This document shows, one piece after another, positions 34,647 to 42,986 of a stretch of 45,780 bases of DNA. The stretch comes from Mycobacterium persicum (lineage in GTDB: Bacteria > Actinomycetota > Actinomycetes > Mycobacteriales > Mycobacteriaceae), in NCBI RefSeq assembly GCF_002086675.1, contig NZ_MVIF01000037.1, forward strand, positions 1 through 45,780, written 5' to 3'. A model generated the notes under the pieces. It saw only the letters and a list, made by a program, of their open reading frames with translations. It had not been told where the DNA came from and made no database searches. Each line of letters opens with the position of its first letter. The first letter of the stretch is position 1. The translations under genes and the position numbers were made by a program.

Positions 34647-34675
34647 ATCGTATCGTTTCGATATATTTGCCACAA
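34647..34675 (-). promoter_or_regulatory. padR-ino1 promoter with operator dyad in the spacer
   Basis: On the minus strand TTGTGG (34670-34675), 17 bases, TACGAT (34647-34652). The 13-base dyad TATCG-TTT-CGATA (34651-34663) overlaps the -10 and the spacer, the classic place for a repressor. PadR is the natural candidate. Confidence 0.55.
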
Positions 34676-34732
34676 CACCACGCGGCGTTGGTGAGTTGTT
34701 CGTCACGTGTGAGCGGCCTGCCCCCGGCTCCG

Positions 34733-35602
34733 CTACGACGGGTAACTCACCTGTTTGACGGTGCCGTCACCAGCAAAGGCGATATAGCCGCCGCCGTAGT
34801 CGCTGGAAACATACACCGACAACGACAGCGCCCCGGGCGTGGTGGGGTCTTCGGCCGGATCGATGACCAGGTACATGTTGGTGACGTCGGATTGCTTCAT
34901 GCCCAGCGTCTCCGCGGCGCCCCGCATAATCCCCACCGTCGCCTTCACATCGAACTTGCCCAGGTCGACCAGGGACCCGTCGGTGCCGCTCTTGGCGGAG
35001 CTGGTCGGATCGCCCCAGCCGCCGCGGTAGGTGTAACTCAGCACCCTGCGGTCGTCGGCGGGGTCCTTGCGGTCGAGCACGGCGTACGTCGGGTAGATCA
35101 CCAAGCGGTACCCCATGGTGTCGCCGAACCTCTTGCGCGTCTGCTCCAGCAGACCGGTGAGCCCGCCTAGGGAGTGCAGCTGCTTCGGCGGCGTCAGCAC
35201 CACGGCCGCGACGCCGTCGGGCTTGGCTCCCGGATCCGTCGTGAAATCCAGCGGTGAGCTGGTATTGCCGTACAAACCCCAGCCGATGCCGACACCCAAC
35301 AGCACCGACACCCCGAATGCGGCCGCCAGCAGACCCCACCCGTTGCGTCGTGCCCGCGACTTGAGCGCGGGAACCTCAGCGGGGGCACTCTCGGACTGCA
35401 GATCGGCGATCAGGTTTTGGAGGTCGCCCAGCGTCACGGCCTTGGTGGCGGTGCTCACCCGATCGCGGTGCTCTTCCATCGAAAGCTGGCCGTCGTTGAG
35501 GGCGGCGTCAAGAATCTGGCAGGCGTCTTGCCGGTCGCTGTCCTTGGCCCGGGTCGTCGTCGATCCTCCACGAGCAAGTGGTGCGCCCAGCCATTTCGCC
35601 AC
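34733..35602 (-). CDS. DUF1707-containing membrane protein, Rv0048c-like
   Basis: 289 residues from GTG 35602 (VAKWLGAPLARGG). The N-terminal DUF1707 domain (about 17-70) includes KDSDRQDACQILDAALNDGQLSMEEHRDRVSTATKAVTLGDLQNLIADLQ, a small domain found in actinobacterial membrane proteins. One transmembrane helix (about 90-110, GLLAAAFGVSVLLGVGIGWGLYG) precedes an extracytoplasmic domain of unknown function. The start is supported by TACGAT (35610-35615) ending 7 bases upstream, i.e. leaderless, and by the same length as Rv0048c. An open frame continues further upstream but crosses this promoter. Divergent from the DUF5318 gene. Confidence 0.9.
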   Translation of the reverse strand: MAKWLGAPLARGGSTTTRAKDSDRQDACQILDAALNDGQLSMEEHRDRVSTATKAVTLGDLQNLIADLQSESAPAEVPALKSRARRNGWGLLAAAFGVSVLLGVGIGWGLYGNTSSPLDFTTDPGAKPDGVAAVVLTPPKQLHSLGGLTGLLEQTRKRFGDTMGYRLVIYPTYAVLDRKDPADDRRVLSYTYRGGWGDPTSSAKSGTDGSLVDLGKFDVKATVGIMRGAAETLGMKQSDVTNMYLVIDPAEDPTTPGALSLSVYVSSDYGGGYIAFAGDGTVKQVSYPS

Positions 35603-35609
35603 GGGGATG

Positions 35610-35739
35610 ATCGTAGAAGTCCCGACCCTGGGCGCGCGATGCAGCTTCGGTGGCGCAGGTCGAGGTGCCGCCGCTGCTGCCCGGGATGTGCCCAGGCCGT
35701 GCCGGGCTGCATCGTCACGACGCGAAAGCGACGTACTCT
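35610..35739. promoter_or_regulatory. Divergent leaderless promoters (DUF1707 / DUF5318 genes)
   Basis: Leftward TACGAT (35610-35615, minus strand) ends 7 bases before GTG 35602. Rightward TACTCT (35734-35739) ends 7 bases before GTG 35747. Both -10 hexamers fit TANNNT; -35 elements are weak. Confidence 0.55.
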
Positions 35740-35746
35740 GGTCAGC

Positions 35747-36199
35747 GTGCAACTGCAGCGACAGGTGGTGGACTATGCGCTTCGCCGGCGTTCACTGCTG
35801 GCCGAGGTGTACTCGGGACGCACCGGCGTCTCCGAGGTCTGCGACGCAAATCCCTATCTGTTGCGCGCCGCGAAGTTTCACGGGAAACCAAGCCGGGTGG
35901 TCTGCCCGATCTGCCGCAAGGAGCAGCTGACAATCGTGTCTTGGGTGTTCGGCGAGCATCTGGGCGCGATCTCGGGCTCAGCGCGGACCGCCGAAGAGCT
36001 GGTCATGCTCGCCACCCGGTTCACGGAGTTTGCGGTGCACGTTGTGGAGGTGTGCCGGACTTGCAGTTGGAATCACCTCGTCAAGTCCTATGTCCTGGGC
36101 GCGGCACGTCCGGCACGTCCGGCGCGACCTCCAAGGGCCCCGAGGGGGGCTGGTCGAACGCGGACGGCGCGCGATGGCGCCCGCACGGCCAGTGAATAG
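35747..36199 (+). CDS. DUF5318 zinc-ribbon-like protein, Rv0049-like
   Basis: 150 residues from GTG 35747 (VQLQRQVVDYALRRRSLLAEVYSGR). Two CXXC knuckles (VVCPICRKEQ about 49-58 and EVCRTCSWNH about 102-111) make a treble-clef or zinc-ribbon fold likely. The C-terminal tail is Pro/Arg/Ala-rich and longer than I recall for Rv0049 (137 residues). Function unknown. The preceding TACTCT at 7 bases indicates a leaderless mRNA. It overlaps the start of ponA1 by 8 bases and so is probably the first gene of the ponA1 operon. Confidence 0.88.
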   Translation: MQLQRQVVDYALRRRSLLAEVYSGRTGVSEVCDANPYLLRAAKFHGKPSRVVCPICRKEQLTIVSWVFGEHLGAISGSARTAEELVMLATRFTEFAVHVVEVCRTCSWNHLVKSYVLGAARPARPARPPRAPRGAGRTRTARDGARTASE

Positions 36200-38705
36200 C
36201 GAAGGGCGCCACCACCAGTCGTCGAGTGACGCTGCAGGCGGGCCGGCGACTGAGGGTGTGGACCAATCTCGCGGGAACCCAGGTGGCGCAGAAGGGGCGC
36301 GTCCGTCGGCGGGGCCGCGCCGCCAGGTTCCGCCCGACGATCGAATGACCACGATCATCCCGCCGGTGACCGATGACCGATCGTCTCGGCACGCGGACCC
36401 GATCGAGGAAGTCAGGGCTGCCCTGGACAATCCGCCGACGACACCCCTGCATCGCGACCCGCTGGAGCAGGTCAAGGCTGCGTTGAACAGTCCCGAGCCG
36501 CGCCCTCGACACGAGCGGCTGAGCGGCGCAGCAGGTCCACCGGGGCCACCCGGCCCGGGCGGCCCGAGGGGCGCTCGGACGGCTAGGCCGAGGCCCGAGT
36601 GGATCCAGCGGATCAACTGGAAGTGGGTGCGGCGATCGGTTGGCCTGGCGGCGGCGGCGATGATCTTGCTGCCGATCGTCACCTTCACCATGGCCTACTT
36701 CATTGTCGACGTGCCGAGGCCGGGGGACATCCGCACGAACCAGGTCTCCACGATTCTGGCCAGCGACGGCTCCGAAATTGCCAAAATCGTTCCGCCGGAA
36801 GGCAATCGCGTCGACGTCAACCTCAGCCAGGTCCCGGTGCACGTACGTCAGGCGGTCATCGCGGCTGAGGACCGCGGTTTTTACTCCAACCCCGGCTTCT
36901 CGTTCAGCGGTTTTGCCCGGGCGGTGAAGAACAACCTGTTCGGCGGCGACTTGCAGGGTGGTTCCACGATCACCCAGCAGTACGTCAAGAACGCGTTGGT
37001 CGGTTCGGCGCAGCACGGGTGGAGCGGCCTGATGCGCAAGTCCAAGGAGTTGGTGATCGCGACCAAGATGTCCGGGGAGTGGTCCAAAGACGACGTGCTG
37101 CAGGCGTATTTGAACATCATCTACTTCGGGCGGGGTGCTTACGGGATCTCGGCGGCTTCGAAGGCTTATTTCGACAAGCCGGTCGAGCAGCTCACCGTAT
37201 CCGAGGGGGCGTTGCTGGCGGCGCTGATCAGGCGACCGTCCACGCTGGACCCGGCAGTCGACCCGGAAGGCGCAGTCGCGCGGTGGAACTGGGTGCTCGA
37301 CGGCATGGTCGAGACCAAGGCGCTGTCCGCCCAGGACCGCGCCGAACAGCAGTTTCCCAAGACCGTCCCGCCGGAGCAGGCCCGCGCGGAAAACCAGACC
37401 ACCGGCCCCAACGGGCTGATCGAACGACAGGTGACCAAGGAATTATTGGAGCTGTTCAACATCGATGAGCAGACCCTGAACACCCAGGGGTTGCAGGTCA
37501 CCACCACCATCGATCCGCAAGCCCAACGGTCCGCCGAAAAGGCGGTGGCCAAATACCTCGACGGGCAGGATCCCGATATGCGCGCGGCGGTGGTGTCCAT
37601 CGACCCGCACAACGGCGGGGTGCGCGCCTACTACGGCGGCGACAACGCCAACGGCTACGACTTCGCCCAAGCCGGATTGCAGACCGGATCCTCGTTCAAG
37701 GTCTTCGCGTTGGTGGCGGCCCTCGAGCAGGGGATCGGGTTGGGCTATCAGGTCGACAGTTCACCGCTCACGGTCGACGGCATCAAGATCACCAATGTCG
37801 ACGGCGAGGGTTGCGGGACGTGCAACATCGCCGAGGCGCTCAAGATGTCGCTGAACACCTCCTATTACCGGCTGATGCTCAAACTGAAGGGCGGCCCCCA
37901 GGCCGTGGCCGACGCCGCGCACCAAGCCGGTGTGGCCGAGAGTTTCCCGGGCGTGCCGCACACGCTGTCCGAGGATGGCAAGGGCGGGCCGCCGAACAAC
38001 GGGATTGTGTTGGGCCAGTATCAAACCCGGGTGATCGATATGGCGACGGCGTACGCCACGCTGGCCGCGTCGGGCATCTATCACCGGCCGCACTTCGTCC
38101 AGAAGGTCGTCAATGCGGAAGGTCAGGTCCTTTTCGACGCCGCCACCCAGGACGACTCCGGTGAGCAGCGCATCCCCAAGGCCGTGGCCGACAACGTCAC
38201 CGCGGCCATGATGCCGATCGCGGGCTATTCACGCGGCCACAACCTGGCCGGCGGCAGGCCCTCGGCCGCCAAGACCGGCACGGTGCAATTGGGTGATACC
38301 ACCGCCAACAAGGACGCCTGGATGGTCGGCTACACGCCGTCGCTGTCCACCGCCGTGTGGGTCGGGACGGTCAAGGGCGACGAGCCGCTGGAGACCGCCT
38401 CGGGCGCAGCGGTTTACGGCTCGGGTCTGCCATCGGATATCTGGAAGGCGACCATGGACGGGGCCCTGAAGGGCTCCCAGAACGAGACGTTCCCCAAGCC
38501 CACGGAGATTGGCGGCTACGCCGGTGTGCCGGCGCCGCCGCCGCCTCCGCCGTCTGCGGCGCCGCCCTCGGAGACCGTCATTCAACCCACCGTCGAAGTG
38601 GCGCCGGGGATCACCATTCCCGTCGGTCCGCCCACCACCGTGACGCTCGCGCCCGGGCCGCCGTCCGCACCACCGCCGACTGACAATCCCACACCGCCAC
38701 CGTGA
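36192..38705 (+). CDS. ponA1: Bifunctional class A penicillin-binding protein PonA1
   Basis: 837 residues from GTG 36192 (VNSEGRHHQSSS). A disordered cytoplasmic region (1-145) with a duplicated DP(I/L)E(E/Q)V(R/K)AAL motif (69-79 and 89-98) and a Pro/Gly stretch precedes a transmembrane helix (about 149-172). The GT51 transglycosylase domain has EDRGFYSNPGFSFSGFARA (catalytic Glu226) and GGSTITQQYVKN. The transpeptidase domain has SSFK (S500xxK503), SLN (553-555) and KTGT (694-697). The tail is Pro-rich. It polymerises and cross-links peptidoglycan at the poles. Its start overlaps the DUF5318 gene; its stop overlaps the next start (GTGA). Confidence 0.96.
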   Translation: MNSEGRHHQSSSDAAGGPATEGVDQSRGNPGGAEGARPSAGPRRQVPPDDRMTTIIPPVTDDRSSRHADPIEEVRAALDNPPTTPLHRDPLEQVKAALNSPEPRPRHERLSGAAGPPGPPGPGGPRGARTARPRPEWIQRINWKWVRRSVGLAAAAMILLPIVTFTMAYFIVDVPRPGDIRTNQVSTILASDGSEIAKIVPPEGNRVDVNLSQVPVHVRQAVIAAEDRGFYSNPGFSFSGFARAVKNNLFGGDLQGGSTITQQYVKNALVGSAQHGWSGLMRKSKELVIATKMSGEWSKDDVLQAYLNIIYFGRGAYGISAASKAYFDKPVEQLTVSEGALLAALIRRPSTLDPAVDPEGAVARWNWVLDGMVETKALSAQDRAEQQFPKTVPPEQARAENQTTGPNGLIERQVTKELLELFNIDEQTLNTQGLQVTTTIDPQAQRSAEKAVAKYLDGQDPDMRAAVVSIDPHNGGVRAYYGGDNANGYDFAQAGLQTGSSFKVFALVAALEQGIGLGYQVDSSPLTVDGIKITNVDGEGCGTCNIAEALKMSLNTSYYRLMLKLKGGPQAVADAAHQAGVAESFPGVPHTLSEDGKGGPPNNGIVLGQYQTRVIDMATAYATLAASGIYHRPHFVQKVVNAEGQVLFDAATQDDSGEQRIPKAVADNVTAAMMPIAGYSRGHNLAGGRPSAAKTGTVQLGDTTANKDAWMVGYTPSLSTAVWVGTVKGDEPLETASGAAVYGSGLPSDIWKATMDGALKGSQNETFPKPTEIGGYAGVPAPPPPPPSAAPPSETVIQPTVEVAPGITIPVGPPTTVTLAPGPPSAPPPTDNPTPPP

Positions 38706-40345
38706 CGGATATCCGGACCCATCTAGCAACCGGCTCACTCACCTCGCCCGCGCCGTTGGCCCGCGACCTACGTAGTGCAGATACCCGCGATTGTCCCAGC
38801 CGCACCGACGTTTTGGGTTCTGCTTTGGCCGACGTCATCGGTGGGCCGGTGGGCCGGCACGCCTTGATCGGACGTGCCCGGTTCATGACGCCGTTGCGGG
38901 TGATGTTTGTGATCGCGCTGGTGTTTCTGGCGCTCGGCTGGTCGACGAAGGCCGCCTGCCTGCAAACCACCGGGACCGGGCCGGGCGACAAGAGGGTGGC
39001 CAACTGGGACAACCAGCGCGCCTATTACGAATTGTGCTACTCCGACACCGTGCCGCTCTACGGCGCAGAGCTGTTGAGCCAGGGCAAGTTCCCGTACAAA
39101 TCCAGCTGGGTCGAAACGGACAGCACCGGCGCACCGCAGATCCAATACAACGGGCGGTTGGCGGTGCGCTACATGGAATATCCGGTGTTGACCGGGATAT
39201 ACCAGTACGTGTCGATGGCGATTGCCAAGACCTACACCGCGTTGAGCAACGTCACGCCGCTCCCGGTGATCGCCGAAGTGGTGATGTTTTTCAACGCCGC
39301 GGCGTTCGGGCTGGCGATCGCCTGGTTGGCTACCGTGTGGGCAACCTCGGGCCTGGCCGGCCGCCGGATCTGGGATGCGGCACTGGTGGCGGCATCGCCG
39401 CTGCTGATCTTCCAGATATTCACCAACTTCGACGCACTGGCAACGGCTTTCGCAATGGGTGGGCTGCTGGCCTGGGCGCGCCGCAGACCGTGGCTGGCCG
39501 GACTGCTGATCGGTTTGGGTGCTGCGGCCAAGTTGTATCCGCTGTTGTTCCTGGGCCCGCTGGTGGTGCTGGGTATTCGGACCGGGCGGCTGGGCGCCGT
39601 GGGCCGCACGGCGCTGGCCGCGGCGGTGACCTGGCTGGCGGTCAATCTGCCCATCATGGTGCTCTATCCGCGGGGCTGGTCGGAGTTCTTCCGGCTCAAC
39701 ACCCGGCGCGGCGACGACATGGATTCGCTGTACAACGTGGTGAAGTCCTACACCGGCTGGCGCGGCTTCGATCCCATACGCGGCTTCTGGGAACCGCCGA
39801 TGGTGCTGAACACGGTCGTGACGGTGCTGTTTGTATTGTTTTGTGCCGCAGTCGCTTACATCGCGTTCACTGCGCCGCAGCGGCCGCGGGTGGCGCAGCT
39901 GATGTTTCTGGTGGTGGTGTTCTTCCTGCTGACCAACAAGGTGTGGAGCCCGCAGTTTTCGCTGTGGTTGGTACCGCTGGCCGTGCTTGCCCTGCCGCAC
40001 CGCCGGATTCTGCTGGCGTGGATGACAATTGACGCGCTGGTGTGGGTTCCGCGAATGTATTACCTCTACGGCAACCCGAACCGCTCACTGCCCCAGCAGT
40101 GGTTCACCACCACGGTGTTGTTGCGAGATATTGCTGTTATCGTGCTGTGTGCATTGATAATTCGGCAAATCTACCGGCCTGAGGAGGATCTGGTGCGCTG
40201 GAGTGGGCGAGTCGACGATCCCGCGGGCGGTGTTTACGACCGTGCCCCCGACGCCGCACCCGGCTGGCTGCCGAACTGGCTGCGCCCAGTCGCATCGCGG
40301 CCGGAGCTGACAGCGCCTGCCGCTATTGCGGCGCGGGAGCCCTGA
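38702..40345 (+). CDS. GT87-like (DUF2029) integral membrane glycosyltransferase, Rv0051-like
   Basis: 547 residues with about ten hydrophobic segments. This is the GT-C fold of mycobacterial polyprenyl-phosphate mannosyl/arabinosyltransferases: an early periplasmic loop CYSDTVPLYGAELLSQGKFPYKSSWVETD, the segment RRPWLAGLLIGLGAAAKLYPLLFLGPLVVLG (the AxKLYP element typical of GT87) and LTNKVWSPQFSLWLVPLAVLALP. The exact acceptor is unknown. GTG 38702 overlaps the ponA1 stop (GTGA), so it is coupled to cell-wall synthesis; its stop overlaps the next ATG by one base. Confidence 0.9.
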   Translation: MTDIRTHLATGSLTSPAPLARDLRSADTRDCPSRTDVLGSALADVIGGPVGRHALIGRARFMTPLRVMFVIALVFLALGWSTKAACLQTTGTGPGDKRVANWDNQRAYYELCYSDTVPLYGAELLSQGKFPYKSSWVETDSTGAPQIQYNGRLAVRYMEYPVLTGIYQYVSMAIAKTYTALSNVTPLPVIAEVVMFFNAAAFGLAIAWLATVWATSGLAGRRIWDAALVAASPLLIFQIFTNFDALATAFAMGGLLAWARRRPWLAGLLIGLGAAAKLYPLLFLGPLVVLGIRTGRLGAVGRTALAAAVTWLAVNLPIMVLYPRGWSEFFRLNTRRGDDMDSLYNVVKSYTGWRGFDPIRGFWEPPMVLNTVVTVLFVLFCAAVAYIAFTAPQRPRVAQLMFLVVVFFLLTNKVWSPQFSLWLVPLAVLALPHRRILLAWMTIDALVWVPRMYYLYGNPNRSLPQQWFTTTVLLRDIAVIVLCALIIRQIYRPEEDLVRWSGRVDDPAGGVYDRAPDAAPGWLPNWLRPVASRPELTAPAAIAAREP

Positions 40346-40983
40346 TGCAGGTCGCGATCCCGCTTTTCCCGAGGTTCACCGCGTTGGACGCGGTCGGTCC
40401 CTATGAAGTCCTGCAGCGTATTCCGTCGATCGAAGTGGTTTTCGTCGGGCACCGGCGCGGCGAGCTGCGCACCGAAAACGGCATGCTCGGCCTGGTCTGC
40501 GATGCCACCTTCGACGAGGTCGGCACACCCGATGTCGTGGTGTTTCCCGGTGGCATCGGAACCCGGGTGCTGCTGGACGACGAGATCATTCGCGGTTGGC
40601 TGCAATCGGTCCATCCGCACACCAGATTCACCACCTCGGTGTGCACCGGAGCGTTGTTGCTCGCCGCCGCCGGGCTGCTTGACGGGCTGACCGCCACGAC
40701 GCATTGGCGCGCCGCAGCACAGCTCAACGAGCTGGGCGCGCGGTATGTGCCCGACCGCGTCGTCGAACACCTGCCGCAGCGCATCATCACCGCCGCCGGG
40801 GTCTCCAGCGGCATCGACATGGCTTTGCGGTTGGTCGAGTTGCTCGTTGACCGGGAAGCCGCCCAGGCCGCCCAGCTGCTCATCGAATACGACCCGCGGC
40901 CGCCGTTCGCCTCGGGATCGCTGGCCACTGCCGACGAGGCAACGAGGAGCCGGGCCGCTGAATTCCTGCGCAGCCGGAAGTGA
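40345..40983 (+). CDS. DJ-1/PfpI superfamily protein (isonitrile-hydratase-like), Rv0052-like
   Basis: 212 residues. The nucleophile elbow FTTSVCTGALLLAAAGLLDGLTATTHW (about 93-119) carries the conserved Cys, and DVVVFPGGIGTRVLLDD (about 62-78) contributes the usual acidic and Gly-rich segments. The CTGALLLAAAGLLDG-xx-ATTHW pattern is closest to isonitrile hydratase or the N-domain of AraC-type ThiJ proteins, but no HTH follows. Enzyme activity is not established. TGATG overlap with the upstream gene shows coupling to the ponA1 operon. A longer C-terminus than I recall for Rv0052 (187). Confidence 0.88.
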   Translation: MQVAIPLFPRFTALDAVGPYEVLQRIPSIEVVFVGHRRGELRTENGMLGLVCDATFDEVGTPDVVVFPGGIGTRVLLDDEIIRGWLQSVHPHTRFTTSVCTGALLLAAAGLLDGLTATTHWRAAAQLNELGARYVPDRVVEHLPQRIITAAGVSSGIDMALRLVELLVDREAAQAAQLLIEYDPRPPFASGSLATADEATRSRAAEFLRSRK

Positions 40984-41142
40984 CCGGCTTTCTGGCCGCG
41001 AGATTGCCGTGAGGGCTGTGGTCCGGCACCAGACCACGACCACCAGTGCAATCTGGGCGCAGACCGCGGCATTGTTCGGCGATTTTCTGGTCGGCGCGCT
41101 ATCCGGTAGCCTGGGACGGTTGCCGACGCAGGCGACCCTCCT

Positions 41143-41161
41143 GCCACGGACCGACCGTGGC
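41143..41161 (+). promoter_or_regulatory. Hairpin in the rpsF leader with a CCG-containing loop
   Basis: GCCACGG (41143-41149), ACCGA loop, CCGTGGC (41155-41161), 32 bases before rpsF. A TAGCCT at 41107-41112 is a possible -10, giving a leader of about 75 nt. S6:S18 protein binds leader hairpins with a CCG loop or bulge in many bacteria to autoregulate this operon, so this is a candidate. Confidence 0.4.
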
Positions 41162-41192
41162 CGCTACGACCAGAGGAGGTGATGAGGTCCCT

Positions 41193-41483
41193 ATGCGTCC
41201 ATACGAAATCATGATCATCCTCGATCCCACTCTCGACGAACGCACCGTCGCCCCGTCCCTGGAGACGTTCCTGAACGTCGTCCGGAAGGACGGCGGAAAA
41301 GTCGAAAAGGTCGACATCTGGGGGCGGCGGCGGTTGGCCTACGAGATCGCCAAGCACTCCGAGGGCATCTACGTCGTCGTCGACCTGAAGGCTGCCCCGG
41401 CGACGGTATCCGAACTGGACCGCCAGCTGAGCCTCAACGAGTCGGTACTGCGCACCAAGGTGATGCGCGCCGACAAGCACTAG
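41193..41483 (+). CDS. rpsF: 30S ribosomal protein S6
   Basis: 96 residues ([26 protein letters not shown] ... [26 protein letters not shown] ... [10 protein letters not shown]), full length for actinobacterial S6, with the GRRRLAY and YEIMII strands that bind S18 and 16S rRNA. AGGAGGTGAT lies 13 bases upstream of the ATG, a strong ribosome site. First gene of the rpsF-ssb-rpsR-rplI operon. A leader hairpin with a CCG loop may mediate feedback by the S6:S18 complex. Confidence 0.98.
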   Translation: MRPYEIMIILDPTLDERTVAPSLETFLNVVRKDGGKVEKVDIWGRRRLAYEIAKHSEGIYVVVDLKAAPATVSELDRQLSLNESVLRTKVMRADKH

Positions 41484-41632
41484 CCCGGCGACGATGCGGC
41501 CGCGTAGCGGGGGCGGAGGAGCCGGGCAATCAAGCACCAGCCCGTCGCTGTCAGCCCCGTTGCATAGGCTCGAGTCAAAGACGCTCATGACTACCCGCCA
41601 GGCGAGGATCGGGCGGAACAAGGAGAACTATT

Positions 41633-42145
41633 GTGGCTGGTGACACCACCATCACCGTCGTCGGAAACCTGACCGCTGATCCCGAGCTACGGTTCACGCC
41701 GTCGGGTGCCGCCGTCGCGAATTTCACTGTCGCGTCAACGCCCCGGATCTACGATCGGCAGACCGGTGAATGGAAGGACGGCGAGGCGCTTTTCCTGCGC
41801 TGCAACATTTGGCGGGAGGCCGCCGAAAACGTAGCGGAAAGCCTGACCAGGGGTGCGCGGGTCATCGTCACCGGCCGGCTCAAGCAACGTTCGTTCGAAA
41901 CCCGTGAAGGCGAGAAGCGCACCGTCGTCGAGGTCGAGGTAGACGAGATCGGTCCGTCACTTCGGTACGCCACCGCCAAAGTCAACAAGGCCAGCCGAAG
42001 CGGCGGTGGCGGCGGCTTTGGCGGCGGTGGCGGTTCCCGGCCGGCGACCCCGCCGGCCGGCGGCGCACCCGGTTCCGGTGACGACCCGTGGGGCAGCGCC
42101 CCTGCCTCGGGCTCATTCGGCGGCGATGACGAGCCGCCCTTCTGA
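41633..42145 (+). CDS. ssb: Single-stranded DNA-binding protein
   Basis: 170 residues from GTG 41633 ([35 protein letters not shown]). An N-terminal OB fold (about 1-112) with the [39 protein letters not shown] segment, then a Gly/Pro-rich flexible linker ([14 protein letters not shown]) and the acidic tip DDEPPF that recruits replication and repair partners. AAGGAG lies about 8 bases upstream. It lies 149 bases after rpsF in the standard operon. Confidence 0.98.
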   Translation: MAGDTTITVVGNLTADPELRFTPSGAAVANFTVASTPRIYDRQTGEWKDGEALFLRCNIWREAAENVAESLTRGARVIVTGRLKQRSFETREGEKRTVVEVEVDEIGPSLRYATAKVNKASRSGGGGGFGGGGGSRPATPPAGGAPGSGDDPWGSAPASGSFGGDDEPPF

Positions 42146-42189
42146 TCGACAACACGTCCCATCACTGAGCAACGGAAAGAAAGACACTC

Positions 42190-42444
42190 ATGGCCAAGTC
42201 CAGCAAGCGACGCCCGGCTCCGGAAAAGCCGGTCAAGGCGCGCAAATGCGTCTTCTGCGCGAAGAAGGGTCAGAAGATCGACTACAAGGACACCGCGCTG
42301 CTGCGCACCTATATCAGCGAGCGCGGCAAGATCCGGGCGCGCCGGGTCACCGGCAACTGTGTTCAGCACCAACGAGACATCGCAACCGCGGTGAAGAATG
42401 CCCGTGAAGTCGCGCTGCTGCCCTTTACCTCGTCGGCGCGGTAG
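42190..42444 (+). CDS. rpsR1: 30S ribosomal protein S18, cysteine-containing (C+) paralogue
   Basis: 84 residues ([34 protein letters not shown] ... [28 protein letters not shown]). CVFC (20-23) plus the later Cys in GNC make this the zinc-binding C+ form; mycobacteria also carry a C- paralogue elsewhere, induced in zinc starvation and repressed by Zur. It partners with S6. Co-transcribed with ssb (44 bases upstream) and rplI. Confidence 0.96.
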   Translation: MAKSSKRRPAPEKPVKARKCVFCAKKGQKIDYKDTALLRTYISERGKIRARRVTGNCVQHQRDIATAVKNAREVALLPFTSSAR

Positions 42445-42485
42445 CCGACCGTAAGCGCCGCAGGCCCAACGAAAGTACGCAAACG

Positions 42486-42944
42486 ATGAAGCTGATTCTG
42501 ACGGCTGACGTTGACCACCTCGGTTCCGTCGGCGACACAGTCGAGGTCAAGGACGGTTACGGCCGCAATTTCCTGCTGCCCCGCGGCCTGGCGATCATGG
42601 CCTCACGCGGTGCCCAACGCCAGGCCGACGACATTCGCCGTGCCCGCGAATCCAAAGCGGTGCGTGACCGCGAGCATGCCGACGAAATCAAGGCGGCCAT
42701 CGAAGCGCTGGGCCCGGTCGCACTGCCCGTCAAAACGGCGGGCGATTCCGGCAAGCTGTTCGGTTCGGTGACCGCGGGCGACGTCGTCTCGGCCATCAAG
42801 AAGGCGGGCGGCCCGAACCTCGACAAGCGGATCGTCCGGCTACCCAAGGCCCACATCAAGGCGGTGGGCACGCATCCGGTTTTGGTGCACCTGCACCCGG
42901 AAGTCGACGTCGAGATCTCAGTCGACGTCGTCGCGGAATCCTAG
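42486..42944 (+). CDS. rplI: 50S ribosomal protein L9
   Basis: 152 residues. The N-terminal rRNA-binding domain [40 protein letters not shown] (about 1-40) carries the L9 signature GxxxxVxxGYxRNxLxPxGxA. A long connecting helix and the C-terminal domain follow ([20 protein letters not shown] ... [17 protein letters not shown]). Full length. Last gene of the rpsF operon, 41 bases after rpsR1. Confidence 0.98.
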   Translation: MKLILTADVDHLGSVGDTVEVKDGYGRNFLLPRGLAIMASRGAQRQADDIRRARESKAVRDREHADEIKAAIEALGPVALPVKTAGDSGKLFGSVTAGDVVSAIKKAGGPNLDKRIVRLPKAHIKAVGTHPVLVHLHPEVDVEISVDVVAES

Positions 42945-42986
42945 CGGCCCTCGGCGCCAGGAGTCCTGGGCCGGCAATCACATTCT

